NCBI GenBank assembly: GCA_963675135.1
Contig: OY776129.1
Span: 76,911,348 to 76,975,347 of the forward strand
Reading direction: 5' to 3'
DNA from: Galeopsis tetrahit
Lineage: Eukaryota; Streptophyta; Magnoliopsida; Lamiales; Lamiaceae
DNA: 64,000 bases
Shown here: positions 33,239 through 46,704 of the stretch, piece after piece
Position numbering within the stretch: position 1 is the stretch's first letter
Layout: the number at the start of each line of letters is the position of its first letter
Notes under the pieces: model-generated
The model's input: only the letters and a program-made list of their open reading frames with translations
The model's database searches: none
What the model was told of the DNA's origin: nothing
Made by a program: the position numbers and the translations under genes

Positions 33239-36200
33239 AGGATCCTAGATCACAGCACGATTAAGTGAACAATCAGAATTTAACATCAGCAAGCAAAGTT
33301 CAAGAATAACAGATACAGTATAAAATTTAGAAAATCATTGAGGTTTAGAAAATCTGACTGAATGGTACAACAGGAAAAATCATTGAGGTTTATATATTTT
33401 ACAAAACAAATAAAATAACCAATTTTTTTAACTTGTTGTCAAGTGTTAAAACAAATCCAATCAGAAAATACACAGTTGAGAGACGTTAGTTGTTGGTTTA
33501 GCAAATGATGATACATGTGAGGAGAACATTGAAATGTATGATCAGCACCAGTTTAACTCATCAAAAGCACATTTCCAACCATAGTAAGGATCTAACTAGT
33601 TTAAGGAACTCTTTAAACTCATAAGCAACTATGTAACAAAAAATAAAAGCACCTGTGCATTACACTAGTCTGATCTGGATGGACAAAATCTCCCTGGTTT
33701 CCCAAAGCAGATTCAATCACGCAGGGATCATCAGAAACCAAGTTTCCAAGTTGTTCTTCAACCATAGGAAGTTTCTGCAAGGATGATGGATGGCAAAACG
33801 AAACAGTGAAATTGAAAAATCAAAAAGTGCATCAGATAATGGAAAAAAGCATACGAGGATCCAAAGTAAAGGGCAAAATGGTCGGTAGGGAGAACCGTGA
33901 TTGGAGAAAAGTGAGTAGCAAGCCCACAAGATAACATTTCTGCTCCATTCAGCTTTTCCCCTGTCATAGCTAGATACTCACCTGAAACCAGATAATAGAT
34001 ATGATGCTTAATCAGCTGTAGTACTAGTTACAAGGAATAGCTATTGGCTGCAAGGCCAGGCATAATCATTTCTGTGGATAATGGAACCATGATACAAATA
34101 GGACTCATGCACTGGGAAAAAAAAAGCAGATTTATCACAAAAAGTAATTGCTAAAAGAAGCAGCTTTGCATGATCTGTGTCACCTTGGTTAGTGGGTAGT
34201 TTTAAAAACCATATTGGATAAAATGACAATTCTTGACCAGTAGAGGATAAAAAAACAGAATAACGAGATCATCAAAACACAAATAAGTTTGATTTCACGA
34301 CAGGCAAAATTCAGATTTTGCCCTTTTATATAATGTTTGTGCTGTAGAAAACAAGCCCTATGAGTCTAAGAATGATATGCAATACATGCTTTTGGTTTGA
34401 CTTGGAATAATGTAAATACAAGTGAGAATCCAGGTACTTTTAAATACTTTAAAAAGAAGATAACCATAATCTGTATAGAGCCACCATTTAAAAAAATCTC
34501 CTACAAAGTTTAGTTAAATAACAAAATTTAAAACATACACAATATTTACCTAAGTAGCCAGGAAGATGGGAGAGGTAAAATGATGCTCCCGCATCTGGAT
34601 GGAAACCAATTAATGTCTCTGGTGTTGCAAATATCTGCAGTAATTGGAGAAAGTCTTGGTTGAGTGTTTTCAGAAAAAGGAGAACAATTTATATGCAGTA
34701 TGCGAGCAGGTGTGACAGGAGACTAGCCTGCTAAATCTAATGAATTCTCAGATAGGATTGCAGCTTTAACTGAGAAAGAGAACCCAACTAAAAGTATAGA
34801 TACTTCCACATTAAGTGACAACGGGAATCACAGGAATGCTTAAATTGCATTTGTCTCCAACTGAATACAAGAAAAGGCTTAAGGTGTAATTGACATGCTT
34901 TACATCTTGATTTCGAAGCTAAGATCGGTGTTTGCTTAATAAATTGTACGATTCAAATATATGCTAACACTTTACGAAACAATCCTAGGAAGTAAATACT
35001 TAGTTACATGGCAATCAGCAATAATCTATAGCATTAAGTTCCGAATAAATATATGCATTGAAATATGACTGACGTAAACCGATCCTGGAAATCACTTTTA
35101 AGAGAATGACAAATTGACAATAATGAGAGGAACCAACACAATTTATACTTATATCTTTTCATACAGTTTTATCAGTTGCAACCCGAAATGTGCCAGGGAT
35201 GGAAATTCCGGCCCCACCACCCATCGTAATCCCATTTAAGATAGCTACCTGCATACAGCATAAATTCATTAAGTACAAAGTAAATAATAAAGCTGATATT
35301 AAGTCAGTTCTGAATTAGCTGAGAATTTTTTTAGGAATTGACTAGTGCAAAGTTATCCACAAACCATGGCAATACTTTCTCAAAAATTTTGTTCAATCAA
35401 ATGATAACTACAGAAAAAACAACAGATGTAAGAGCATGGTGCATGCACACCACATGCCACATTTAAGGGCCAATGTATTCAAGGGAATGGAGCTAAATAT
35501 GGAACAACAAACATTATTAAGCATATTCCAGCTTGTACATTGCTTAAAAAAAAAGCATAATATAGCACGAGTAGTAAAAGCCTTCTAAGGGACATTTGCA
35601 GCAATGCCAATTCTGTTTAAAGGCAACTGAAGTTTGTTGTCCAGGCAACAATATATTTCATGCACTAGTGAGAAAACCAGAAAGACAAAAGGAAGCAGTA
35701 GAGAGCACACAAGAAAACCACAAGTACGCAGATATAAGATACTTACATGTGGCTTCATATAAGTACCAAGAAGGTAAACAAAACTATATATTGTCCAGAA
35801 GAGTTGTTTGGCATCTTCTAAATGCCCTGCATGGATTAAAACCAGAACCTATGATCATTTTCACCAAAATGAGAGAAAGAGTAGAACAAACATAATGATA
35901 AAGAAGAAATGTGGAATTACTATTTTGCTGTAGTACCAACCTAAAGTTGATATATGCATACTTTACAACGCAGGTTACATAGGTATTCAATAATTCCAGA
36001 GGATAGTAATTGTCCTTGGTTCAAGTTTTTTACTCAGACCCTAAATTAATACAAATTGCACACCCGAGATCTAATTCGCATCTAAATAATATATCCTGCA
36101 AATTACCCACAGCAATAGAAATGCATACATACACATTTGGAAGCGTATCCATTTTAAGAACATTATAAACGAGAGAAACAGGGCAGGGAGGTATGAGAAA

Positions 36201-37384
36201 CGGAGGGAGATATCTAATATTACCTTCTTTTATCAGCTTATAGACAGAAACAATGTCTCCACCAGCTGAAAATGCCCTGCCTCCACCCTTCAAGAATATC
36301 AAACCACATTTGAGCTACTTTGCCTTGTAAAGAATGAAAGCGATAACTCTTGACAAGCTTTGTGCATGAAACAAAGAAAAATGAAAAAATAAAGAAGAGA
36401 AATGTGAAAGTTAAAATGGCTCTGATAGTTGGGGAAGAAAAGAGGGAATACCTTCAAAGCAACAAACCTGATACCAGGGTCATCTTCCCAGTTTTTATAC
36501 AACTTGTGAAGCCTCGCAGCCTAAGTTGCACCACGTGTTTATGTTTACATTAATCAGGGGGATAGAATTAATAGCTACAACAAACTAGACCTTAACTATG
36601 CGGTTAGAAGTGCAATATATTCGGAAACCAGATTGTACTTGACCCTAATTAGCACTGGCAGCATTTAAATCATCGTATTTCATTATGGTAGCAAGCAATA
36701 TCTTTGCAAACATCCAATCAACTCCAATTTCATAATGACCTACTCGAGATTGGAAGTGAAAGCGCTATTTGCATCTACAATCATCTCATTGGTGGGAACA
36801 ACAATATATAAACACAATGTTGTCTTAAAGCAAGTACTTGGACAAGCATCAAAACAGCAGGGACCCATATCAGTAAATTGATGGCCAATTCAAAAATGAA
36901 AAACTTCATGACAATGTTGGGAAAAGGCAACCCATTGGAAAGAAATACTCCATCCCTTTTCTAGTTTTCTTCTTCCTACCCTTTCTCTACACATTTTATA
37001 CAATCTCCGTGCAAAAAGCAAATGGAAGCTATTGGCTAGAATCATCGGAGGAGTATTAAGCCCGAAAACATATAAAATAAACTAACCATAGAGGTGCTTA
37101 TAGCATTGAGAGAAGCGGGTCTATTGAGAATCGCTGTTCTTGAACCAGCTTTGCCCTCAACAACTACCTGAACATTATTAGTTCAACAATGAAACATGAT
37201 TCAATTAAAAAAAAAAAAAAAGGGATAACAAATGAAAAGTAAAGTGGGTACTGACTATTTTATCAGAATCATCGATGAGGGGATTGGTAGAGAGAGACGC
37301 AAAGCGTCTGCAGCCATAATTGTTTAGCTTCTTCTCCAGAGACAAAAGACGGCGGAATAGCAGTACAGATTTACAAATTTGCAT
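31906..37384 (-). CDS. 3-hydroxyisobutyryl-CoA hydrolase-like protein 3, mitochondrial, 14 exons
   Basis: In transcription order the exons are 37384-37256, 37167-37087, 36520-36452, 36287-36224, 35826-35747, 35248-35165, 34634-34550, 33981-33896, 33774-33653, 33140-33080, 32496-32398, 32317-32216, 32142-32101 and 32025-31906, all GT-AG and phase-consistent, giving 407 residues. The start is the ATG at 37384; the frame extends a little upstream only through a GTG. The Arg/Ser-rich N-terminus (LLFRRLLSLEKK...CRRFASLST) fits a mitochondrial targeting peptide. The enoyl-CoA hydratase/isomerase fold is shown by oxyanion-hole segments GGGRAFSAGGD (94-104) and NGITMGGGAGIS (about 146-158), and by PETLIGFHPDAGASF with the family Glu/Asp at about 175 and 183. 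The C-terminal HIBCH block WDPPSLEHVSTDMVDQYF is present. Family role: thioester hydrolysis in branched-chain (valine) catabolism; activity of this plant subgroup is less certain. Confidence 0.93.
33203..33238 (+). repeat. (GT)n(GA)n microsatellite
   Basis: Compound dinucleotide repeat in the hydrolase-like gene, in the intron between the exons at 33653-33774 and 33080-33140. A likely polymorphic marker. Confidence 0.9.
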
Positions 37385-37405
37385 ATTTTTTCCGGCGAAA
37401 TTCAC

Positions 37406-38495
37406 TCCTCCGAATCAGTTCCAGGGTATTTTGAAAAATACAGATTAAGCAATTGCTGTATTTGTTTTGCATAAAAAATGTTCCGTAACTAAAATGGCTA
37501 CAACTACAAGTGATCGATGGCCTAATTTGAAATTCCGTAACTGCTGATTTTATTCCCGAATGCGAATATTTGTCGATCGGACTGATTTTATTGGATTTAA
37601 TTCAATTTACATTAGATTAATCTCATTTACTATTTGCACACACTATTTAAAGAATAATAATATTAAATAAACAGTAAAATATTGAGATAAAAAGATTTTT
37701 AAAAAATAGAGAAGTGTAAAAAAGATAAAAGGGTATAGAAAGTAGAAAAAAATAGATAAGAAAGATGAAGTGTTTACAAAAATATAAATGGATTACTTAG
37801 TTTGAAATGTCCTATATATAAAATGAGACATTTAACTTAAAACAAATGTAGCATAAATGAATCAAGTACACCATAATAGTCACTAACAAATCCAACTTAA
37901 AAGAAGCCCTAATTAGCCTCAGTGGTGCCTAATTACACTAAAATGATCTTTATACATTACTCCTGGTATGAATTATGTATAAATTTTTATACACTATTTG
38001 TCATCTTCTTGATCTATCTTATATAAAAAAAATTATGAAACGATTTGTGGAATTGAATCGTAATTAATCTCAATATCGAGATCTCTAATATTTTACAAGT
38101 TTGATAGGGAAGATGAAAATTCAAAAGCTGAAATTTATCAAATTCTAACCTACTCAATTTAAGGGTTATTATAACTATAATAATATTTTTTTTTTTTTTT
38201 TTTTTGACGGGAATATTTTTTAAATTAAGATTAATGAAAGTTTTAGATTGAGGAAGTTTAGTTTGAGTTTTTGTTTATTCATTTTGATTTTTCTAGGGTT
38301 AGAGTTCTTGTCTCAATTAAAGGTCCATTATTTATTTCAATCTTGTTTATGAGAAATCAAGCATAATATATTTCTTGTTTCTAAACAATTTTTAAAATGT
38401 TATATATATCAAATTAAATTTTCTATGCAGCAAAAAAAAAAAAAAAAACATCATTGTATATAATTATGTAATTAGGAAAGGATATGTGTCATGCT
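37406..38495. other. Hydrolase promoter side and intergenic DNA
   Basis: Contains the 5' flank of the minus-strand hydrolase gene, then A+T-rich DNA with poly-T/poly-A runs (38183-38206 and 38431-38449). No further feature is recognised. Confidence 0.4.
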
Positions 38496-38976
38496 TAGGA
38501 GTGTTTAAAAAAAAAAGGGGCCGGAAAAATGATCGGAACCGGACCGACCGGTTAGATTTCGGTCCGGAAAATTTTGGATTCCGGTCTTTCGGTCCGGTTT
38601 GGATCGGAATTTTTTTTTTAATTTTTTTTAGTAATGCACTCTCAATTATTTTTCAAAATCAAGTAATTTGGTGAAAATGTGTTGAGATCTATTACATTTT
38701 TTACAAATATATAATTTAACAAATATATTTAATTTATTTTAGGGTTAAAAGATCATTAATAATAATGTAAATAAAATTCAGCATGAAGAGCAAACACTTT
38801 CATTTTCATACACAAATTCATCAATTTTGTTCTTGTTTCCATAAACATAAAAAAAAAAAAAAAAATCCGATCCAACCGGTCCAAACCCGGACCGGATTAA
38901 TTACGGTCCGATCTCCGATCCGTAAAATTTTAAAATTTCGGTCCCGGTCCCGATTCTGGACCCGTGCACACCCCTG
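38496..38976. mobile_element. Non-autonomous hAT element
   Basis: Ends TAGGAGTGTTTAAAAAA and (reverse complement) CAGGGGTGTGCACGGG. Perfect 8-bp duplication GTCATGCT at 38488-38495 and 38977-38984. Arms carry ggtccgg/ccggacc palindromes like the related element at 14984-15843. No transposase is present. Confidence 0.93.
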
Positions 38977-39269
38977 GTCATGCTATTAATATTTCGTTTT
39001 TTAGTTTATTTAAATTATAATTGAGAATAAATGAGGTAATATAAGGACAGTTTATAGAATAGAATAATAAAATAGGACGACAAAGAAAAAAGACGACGAA
39101 CAATTCATTTGAATTTTTGATCTAATGATATTCAAGATATTAAGCCAAAAAAAATAAAATTGAAATGACTATTTATAATATTCTTTTTTATATCTAAAAA
39201 AATCTTTTGAAATTAAATGGACTATACATACACACACAAAAAAAAAAAAAAATCCCAATATTTTGAGAC

Positions 39270-40224
39270 AGTGTGTTTCCAACCTCGCCTCACCACCAAT
39301 CTGCAATCGCCGCCCGCCACCGTGCCGCCGCTGACATTGCGCGATTGTTTTGGGTGTGTTCTGTTTCTGAGTTAGCCGCCACGTGCGTGTGTATTTGAGC
39401 GTTTTGGTGTGTTGCTATACTAGTGTTTGATTTCCTGTCAAAAAAGGGAAATAAAGATTGGTGTTTGATTTTATTTATTATTATGTGTTATTGTTACTAT
39501 TATCAATTTTGCTAATTGGAAAATTAGGGTTTCGACCAATTGGGGATTGAGACCCTAAAATTATCTTGATCCTATTTGATTGCTCATTAACATTCCGAAC
39601 CCTATTTTTTTCGCTTGTTCTAAATTGCTTGAATGTATATATTTGGTTTAATACTTTTTGCACAGTTACAAATAGCCATATAGATGAAAGCCTACGTTAG
39701 AGACTTAGAGGTAGTACTGATTATGTTGCTTATTGTTAATTTTATTTGGTAATGTGTTTACTAATCAAGAAGTGTGATAAATTTAGATTTTATGATTTCT
39801 GTTGCTTTGTATTTAGTAAGGTTAATATTTTGTAATTTGAAATGATGTGGATGTAGAACTTATTATTGAATGGATATAACACAAATTGTTTATTGTTCCT
39901 TGTATACCTTGACAAATGATTTGTTGTTGGGTGCGCTGTACGCAACATTCTTCTTCACTTGATGAGCTAAATTGTTTATTGTCCCCCATTTTATATGTTT
40001 TCAGCAAACCCTTTTTTCATTGCATCTTCAAGTTTGTATTTCTTAGATTTTATGTTATTAATCTTCCTAGAATCTTCCTTTCCTGACCAATATCTTAGAG
40101 AGTAAGGTGTACGTTTGATGTGCTAAATTGCTAATGCTATCTACAAGGTTTTCTGCTCAACTTTTTTCCAGTTCGTATAACAGTTAATAAATCATTGGCC
40201 AGCAGATATCTTAATTAGGGCGTA
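39270..40224 (+). promoter_or_regulatory. Probable 5' UTR region of the PDRG1-like gene
   Basis: A CpG/GC-richer patch at 39285-39345 (ccaacctcgcctcaccacca, cgccgcccgccaccgtgccg) precedes the coding start by about 0.9 kb. It suggests a transcription start there with an untranslated first exon and leader intron. No splice pair was fixed. Confidence 0.4.
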
Positions 40225-42731
40225 ATGGACCCTCCGGTGAAGCAATTCCAGGAAGAACTCATTGAGATTGAACTTGAAGCTGAAAATCTTTTATTGGCAC
40301 GCCATGAGGTAATTAAATTGAGTATGGATGTTAGATTGCATTGCCATCGTTGTTAATATTTTTGATGTGCGAGTAATTGTGAATGCAGTTGGTTGAAACA
40401 GATAGAGTGAGGAATGGAAACAGGGAAGCTTTAACAGCACTAAGAAAGAGGGCTAGAACAACAATAACCAGTGTTCCTACCCCTTTTGAATCACTAATGA
40501 GAGATATTGATTCACGGCCATTAGTGAAAGAGGTCTGTGCAACATGTGGTGATCATGATCCTAGGGAGAATACATTGTTAATGTTTCCTGGAACTGACAT
40601 TCTTGCGACTGTACCGTTTCATGCTGCTCACACCATTTTAGAGAAAGGTACGCGGCATTTGGATTTATTGTCAGCCATTCTGGGAATTTTATTTTTGAGA
40701 ATATGTTTTGGTAGTGTAATTGGAAAACATGCAGAGAACAAGAATGTGTTTGGGGTACTCAGTTGGGGAAATGACATGATATATTTTTGGGAGACATTTT
40801 CTTAACTGCGGATGTTATGTTTAGATTTTGGTCATGGTTAATGGAGAACATTTTCGGCTGATGATATCTTGTTGATGTTGTTTAGTTGTAGTTAGTGGGT
40901 TTTACTATGGTGTAGAATAATTTAAGACATTGTAATAAATAATTGAAGATTTAGGAGAATAAAATTACAATAAAAAGTATAACAAAGTCAAGTGTATTGG
41001 GGAGTCGCAGTCTGAGCTCTTTGCTGGTCTCTTTTGTTAGATAGTAGAGACATGAGTCCTCGGATGAGGTTTGGCTTATAATTTTTCTTAGGGTGTGTTT
41101 GAATTCCTGAAAACTTCGACACTCTTTTTCTTATCTAATATTGCTAGATAGTAGAAACTGGAGTATAGCGCTTTATATTCTACAATTAGATTTTGTGTCC
41201 CTTGTACTTATTTTACCTGTAATTGATAGTTTTTTGGTTTCTCATCGCGTTAAAGAAAACTCATTTTTGTCTCCAAAGACAGAAACGAAGATTTGTAGTA
41301 GAAAGTTGAAACCAAACAGAGGAGTAGGCTCTCTATGGCAAAAATATAGTTTTAGTTACAATATGTGAAATGCCTTGTCTCATTTAACTGCAAATCGGAG
41401 AAACATCCCATATGCTTATCATAGCCTGGGCCATGTTTGATAGCTAAGATTAAGGGTAGATTAACTCCATCTCAGTCCTTATAGGCTGTTTGATAGCAAA
41501 GATTAAGGGTAGATATGCTTTAAAACTTGTAAAGTTTAATTATCATTCTAATATCAGCCTAATCAGTCTTAGCTATCAAACATGGCCTAATGATGTAAGT
41601 GCAGTGATTAATATATATGACATTCTAAGTTTCAACTTTTAAGGTGTTACATCGATATTTGGCCTGCAAATTCATATTATATTTTTCTGAGTGGAATGTC
41701 AGGGAAGGTAGGAATAGGATATTTCAAAATAAAGTTCTAGAATAGAACAATTGATTAATACAAATGTGTCATACTGGCCGTCAACTTTAAAAAAATGATA
41801 AAATGATTCACAAGACTACTAGGCAAGCAGGCATGCATCAACCTTATTAGCCCAATGGTGGAATGAGCAAATTCTGCTGCATACATGCTTGTCTTGGTTG
41901 AAACATTATGCTAGTCAATTGCATCATCTTGATCCCTTGATGTCAAGAGATCAAAATATATCTGGAATGCGTGCAGGAGTTTAAACATCAATTTTGAGCT
42001 TTCAGTCAGACAATTGGACATAAAATACAACTGGAACCACTTCTAGAATGTAAGTTCCATCTAAAATAACAATTCATTTTGAGAAGTCATTTCTCAGAAT
42101 GTGCAGTGTGATGAAATTATATTTTGAATATTAAGTGTTGAATATGCATTCCAGAAGTCATTCATAACCCCAACTTGAAATAGGGCTACTGCATCCATCT
42201 GAAAGTAATTCCAGCATTTTAGTTTAACTGTTCTACAAGGACCTTTTCAACCACTCCCTTTCATTTTGGAGCTGAAATTTATTTGTCCAAGTGTTACAAA
42301 GCCATTTTCAGCATGCTAGGATGGCTGTCAGTTTTATACATTATATATTCTTCGCTGTAGATTAGTTTCCTGAAGCCATGGATGAGACTGTATCTAATTT
42401 AGTAGAATGTTGTTAGTGTTGTTCGTTTGACATTGTGGAAAATGAGTTTTTAAAAGAGCATGCCTCTTGTTTCGGTCAATAGTGGATTCTCTTCATATTC
42501 TGCTGTAGTTTCTCATGTTAACCTCACTTGTACTTGGTCATTCCTTCCTGCTTTGCTTATAGATCGTGTTAATGTTCTGCAGATCAAGCCCGCCTTGATT
42601 TTGATTCTAAGAAGCTCCAGAGCTATGTCAAAGAAAAATCCCTTTTGTTATCAGAAACAGGAGTTCTATCTGACAAGATCGGTCCTGGTGTACTAAGATC
42701 TCTGGTGACCTTAACTGATAAACCAAAGTAA
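40225..42731 (+). CDS. p53/DNA-damage-regulated protein 1-like (prefoldin-like), 3 exons
   Basis: Exons 40225-40308, 40389-40647 and 42583-42731 (GT-AG) encode 163 residues starting MDPPVKQFQEELIEIELEAE. The helical N-terminus, the central NREALTALRKRARTTITSVP / CATCGDHDPRENTLLMFPGT segment and the C-terminal helix DQARLDFDSKKLQSYVKEKS match the plant PDRG1-like proteins annotated as p53/DNA damage-regulated protein. In animals PDRG1 is a beta-type prefoldin-like subunit of the R2TP/URI co-chaperone assembly; the same role in plants is inference. Intron 2 is 1.9 kb and holds a Tourist-like MITE. The first coding exon is too short for most ORF callers and was placed by splice phase. Confidence 0.88.
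41429..41587. mobile_element. Tourist-like MITE in PDRG1-like intron 2
   Basis: Inverted ends GGCCATGTTTGATAGCTAAG and (reverse complement) GGCCATGTTTGATAGCTAAG. TAA follows the right end but the left flank is CTG, so the duplication is not clean. An internal copy of tttgatagcaaagattaagg (about 41490) suggests partial duplication. Confidence 0.7.
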
Positions 42732-45700
42732 CTAACCCCTTTGCAGTTACGGAAGGGGTCTGAGCTATTAATAATAGGGTACGTCAAACAGTTCAATGCA
42801 TGTGCTATCTTTTCTTGTGTTAATTATAGTCAGTAAATGAAATGAAAACGTAATTGAAATGCTAAAATGACTCTATTTTATTATTGTCTTGTTTGAATGA
42901 TAAAATGCAAAAGATGAAGACTCAAGAGGGAAATGAACAGTTTTAGAAAGAGAAAGGAAGGAGAAACATGTAACCCTCAATTTCTTTTTTACCCTAATAA
43001 AGCATATGATATTGCCTCAAATTGTTACCATGTCATTCTCAGGCAAGTGCTGCTTCCGACAACAATCTGGCCAAATGTGATATAAGCTTTCCAAGTGCTT
43101 CATTTTTTTTAGACTTTGTTATAACTCACATCACAAAAGAGAGAGATGTGCAGTACTAGACTTAAGGGATGGTTGCTTTACATAATCTTTGTTTAAAGTT
43201 TCATTAAAGGATGCAACATGTGTCATTTCTGTGTATATTGGTTCATATTTTCTTTTTAAACTTTTTTAAGCTGTCCAATCCATTCTTTTCGTGAAAGAAA
43301 ATGTTATCCATTAATGACTGTAAAAGCAATTGATTAACCCTTTTTATCTGGAAAAGAAGCATGAGTGCATCTGTGCATGACTGAATAGTTCTTTTCAATT
43401 ACAGAGCAACAGAGGTGTGCTAAATGCTGCTTGAAGAAGACCAAACGAAGTAGCTCATAAGAGACAGTGACTAAAGAAGCTTCCTTCTGATGATGAGAGC
43501 TACTAACTAATTTATCCATCATCAATCAGCCACAAAATTGTCAAGTTAAGGGAGATATTTTTGTGGTCTTAATTATGATGGAAAGGTACTTTTGCCTAAC
43601 TTTAAGATGAACATTTACGTGTCATGCCCTACCATTACTGGAATTAATACAGACTTCCCATCTAGCGTAACGTTGATTTCACTGTGAATGAAGCATTTTT
43701 GCCATCTTCTTGAAATTACGATTTGTTTGGCTGCTTCTTACATACATTTAATGTGCTCATTGTGAAATATCAACAACTAATTTGTTTTATTATTAAGGAT
43801 TACAACACTAGCCAGGTTTTTGATAGCAGTAGTTAGCTAACATCATGCCAAACTGTACAATTCTGTCGTGAGCATTTGAAACTCTTGAGTGGACAGGTTC
43901 CATCACACAATTAAGGAACAGACGAATGTCTGGGTCCCAAATTAGTTAAACGTTTGTATTATGTGGTTGAGAATTTAAAGCATTACATACTCTTTGGACA
44001 TGTCTTGGAAGCTTGCAAATGATAATAACGTTCACGATGTTTAGAGTTCGTCGTTTCCTTATTTCCGTGCATGTTAATGAATGTTTTGAAGGTGATCTCA
44101 ATTATTTGCATCAAAGATGGGAAAATGTGGACATGATTCATATTGGGAGACACCTAAGAATCTTTGAAACTCAAATTCAAAAGATGGGGTTTGATTTTGG
44201 AGTCCAAAATCAATGCATGTGTTGTGTATATGTATTATCACTGTCATTACTTTTATGATCTGTGTTAATAGATGTTGACAGGGCAGAAAGAAAATACTTG
44301 TTGCTTACCACTACTTCATGTTAATTATTGCTAACAATGAATCACTTTGTCGTGCAATTATGAATCAAGAATTTGAATATTTATTGTGGTTCCAGAATTT
44401 CCAGGTAAACTGAATTAAGAAAAAGCCAAATCTGCAAAGTAAAAAAAAGGGGCATTCTTGTTCTTTCTTCAGACGGACCCAACTTGGCTACATTCAAAGG
44501 ACGATGTCCAATTGCATTTTGTGACACATTGACCCCCCGTCTTTCTGAGAAAGACGTTTTGTATTTAAGTAATTGTCGTCTTGTAAGATCATAATGCAAT
44601 GCGGGTTTGAGTTCGTCGATAGTAATGAGAAATTGCTGATTAGGTGAATGTGATTGTTTAGATTTGAATACATATGTATAATTGAGTTTTTTGTTTCACT
44701 ATGCACAAAGTTTGGTGTAAAATAATTGTCCTTTAAAAGTGAATTGAGACACCCTACGAATCAATTGCAATAATTCAATTACAGACACTGGAAAACGACT
44801 TCAATCCAACAAAATAAATAGGGATGATAACAAAAAATCATGCAGCTAGTGGTCTGAATTTGATGTTTTAATTAAAAAATTTTACTAAAAAAAAATGGGC
44901 TCAAGAAAATTACCCTAATTGAGGGGTGGCAGTGTATGAATAAGACTATTCAGAGGTTTGGCATGTGGCATAGTTTATTGTAATAAATATTTGGTGTTTG
45001 TGTAAAAAATAGAGGGTAATTATTGAAAGAAGGGCTCCTCAACATGATTGTGCTCGAAACTAATAAGTAGGACTATGAACATGTGCAATATGTTGCTTTC
45101 AACTGACAATTGCTCAGAACTCTTGTGCTTTGTTGTATATTTTGTTTGCATTTGTGAATGTTCATTTTCAATAAATAGTTATACTTTGGCCCCGGCCCTC
45201 ACAATCAGCCTTTACATGCGTGGTTTGGGTCGTCTCTTCCTGTGTCCGTATGTGCGTCTTTCGGTCAATTTTGAGGTAATTTTCAATCAAATTGAAATAA
45301 CATAAAATTATAATCGAAACGATGTGAAATATATATAATTTTTTTCCAACAATTTTCATCTCTAAAGTCGCACAAACATTTTTTCTAGCATTATTCACAC
45401 TAAAATTAAATTCAAATCACAAATCAACTACCATTATCTAAAATCAAATACCCTTTCACAATTCAAATATCAACTACCAAGTTTATCATAATTTCAAATT
45501 ACAAACCATATAAATCCATCAAACTATCTTTGCATATTACATTAATTAAATAAGATTTTGGGTAGTATATTATTAAATAAATATTATTTTTAAAAAGTTT
45601 ATAGTATATAATTTCAGTGGGTTCGTCCTATATAATTTTCATAAAAAAATTAAATCAGAAAATTATAATCGAATCATTTTTTAACCGAATTAACTTCAAT

Positions 45701-46089
45701 TTTCTCTATTTTGTACTCACCCCTACGTCTGTATGTCACTCTCAACCTGGTCCGCCCCAACCTGTCAAGTTCATATACGTTTTACATATTAAAATTTTAA
45801 TATACGATTAAATATAATGTATTACTATAGTTTCTTATTTGTTAGTACATAGTAAATAACAATAATTCAAATTCATAATATTTTTTTAGATTTATATATA
45901 TTGGTGAAAATAATATGAAATTTGAGCTACTATATTTTTTTAAAAAAGAAATAAATTAAAATAGGCCGACCCACCACCCAAGGCCCGGTCAATCTGATTT
46001 GCTTAAAGAATAGATGGGGCCCAGGTCTTCAAATACTCGTCCCGTTCGGTCAACATCCCTGTACCTTGTTTTTATTTTATTTTATTTAC
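42732..46089. other. Intergenic, no gene recognised
   Basis: The 3' flank of the PDRG1-like gene followed by A+T-rich DNA. Several ORFs of 60-85 codons occur on both strands, but none shows a family motif, intron structure or composition shift. I see nothing I can support as a gene. Confidence 0.4.
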
Positions 46090-46091
46090 TA

Positions 46092-46363
46092 CTCCCTCTG
46101 TCCCACAATTGTTTGCACTCTTTCCTTATTCGTCCGTTCCACAATTGTTTGCACTTCCTAAAAAGGAAACCTTTTCATAAACTCCACCCTCACAAAATTC
46201 ACATATTTACACAAAATGTCATTACTTTTACACTTATTCCAACCACTCTTTTTACTTTATTCATATAAGTTTACAAAATTACCCCTCAACACTCCACTCA
46301 TTACACCTTTTCCTTAATAAGTGTGCCCACAAAGTGGTGCAAACACTTCCGGGACGGAGGGAG
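46092..46363 (-). mobile_element. Stowaway MITE
   Basis: Left end CTCCCTCTGTCCCACAATTG; right end TTCCGGGACGGAGGGAG. TA lies at 46090-46091 and 46364-46365. It is nearly the reverse complement of 8483-8754. Confidence 0.92.
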
Positions 46364-46704
46364 TATATTTTAATCATAGCAATATCAAATTTATTTTAAA
46401 AAAATGAAATTATGAAAGTTTGTTAAATTAACATTCATTTCTTTTTAAGTGTTAAAATATCATGAATTTCACGGTGGGACACACAAAACTTCTTCCAAAT
46501 ATATTCAAAACAATAGTTCGTTTATTATTTTCGTTATATAACAAATTCTCATAATCTCTTCTTCAAAGTTCTTAATTCTCATAAGTTGTGCTTATTCGTG
46601 TTTGCAGTTTCTTACTATCCATCTTTGGAGTTTTATACTGCTGTCTACGAATTAAAATGAGTGATGTTTAAAAGCATTCTCCTTGTTTCAAAATATTTGT
46701 TGTT

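Noticed and set aside
36946..37060. Possible small Stowaway (tactccatccc ... ggaggagta) in a hydrolase intron
   Set aside because: Only six terminal bases match and the TIRs do not extend; too weak to call.
38160..38225. Possible poly-T-tailed micro-insertion with direct repeats of AATATTTTT
   Set aside because: The repeats are simple A/T runs expected by chance in this sequence.
43334..44706. Small ORFs downstream of the PDRG1-like gene
   Set aside because: No family motif, no splice structure and no compositional support. They could be 3' UTR or non-coding transcript, which the sequence alone cannot show.
45230..45770. Possible hAT element ending in CTCACCCCTA
   Set aside because: The left terminus and an 8-bp duplication could not be matched.
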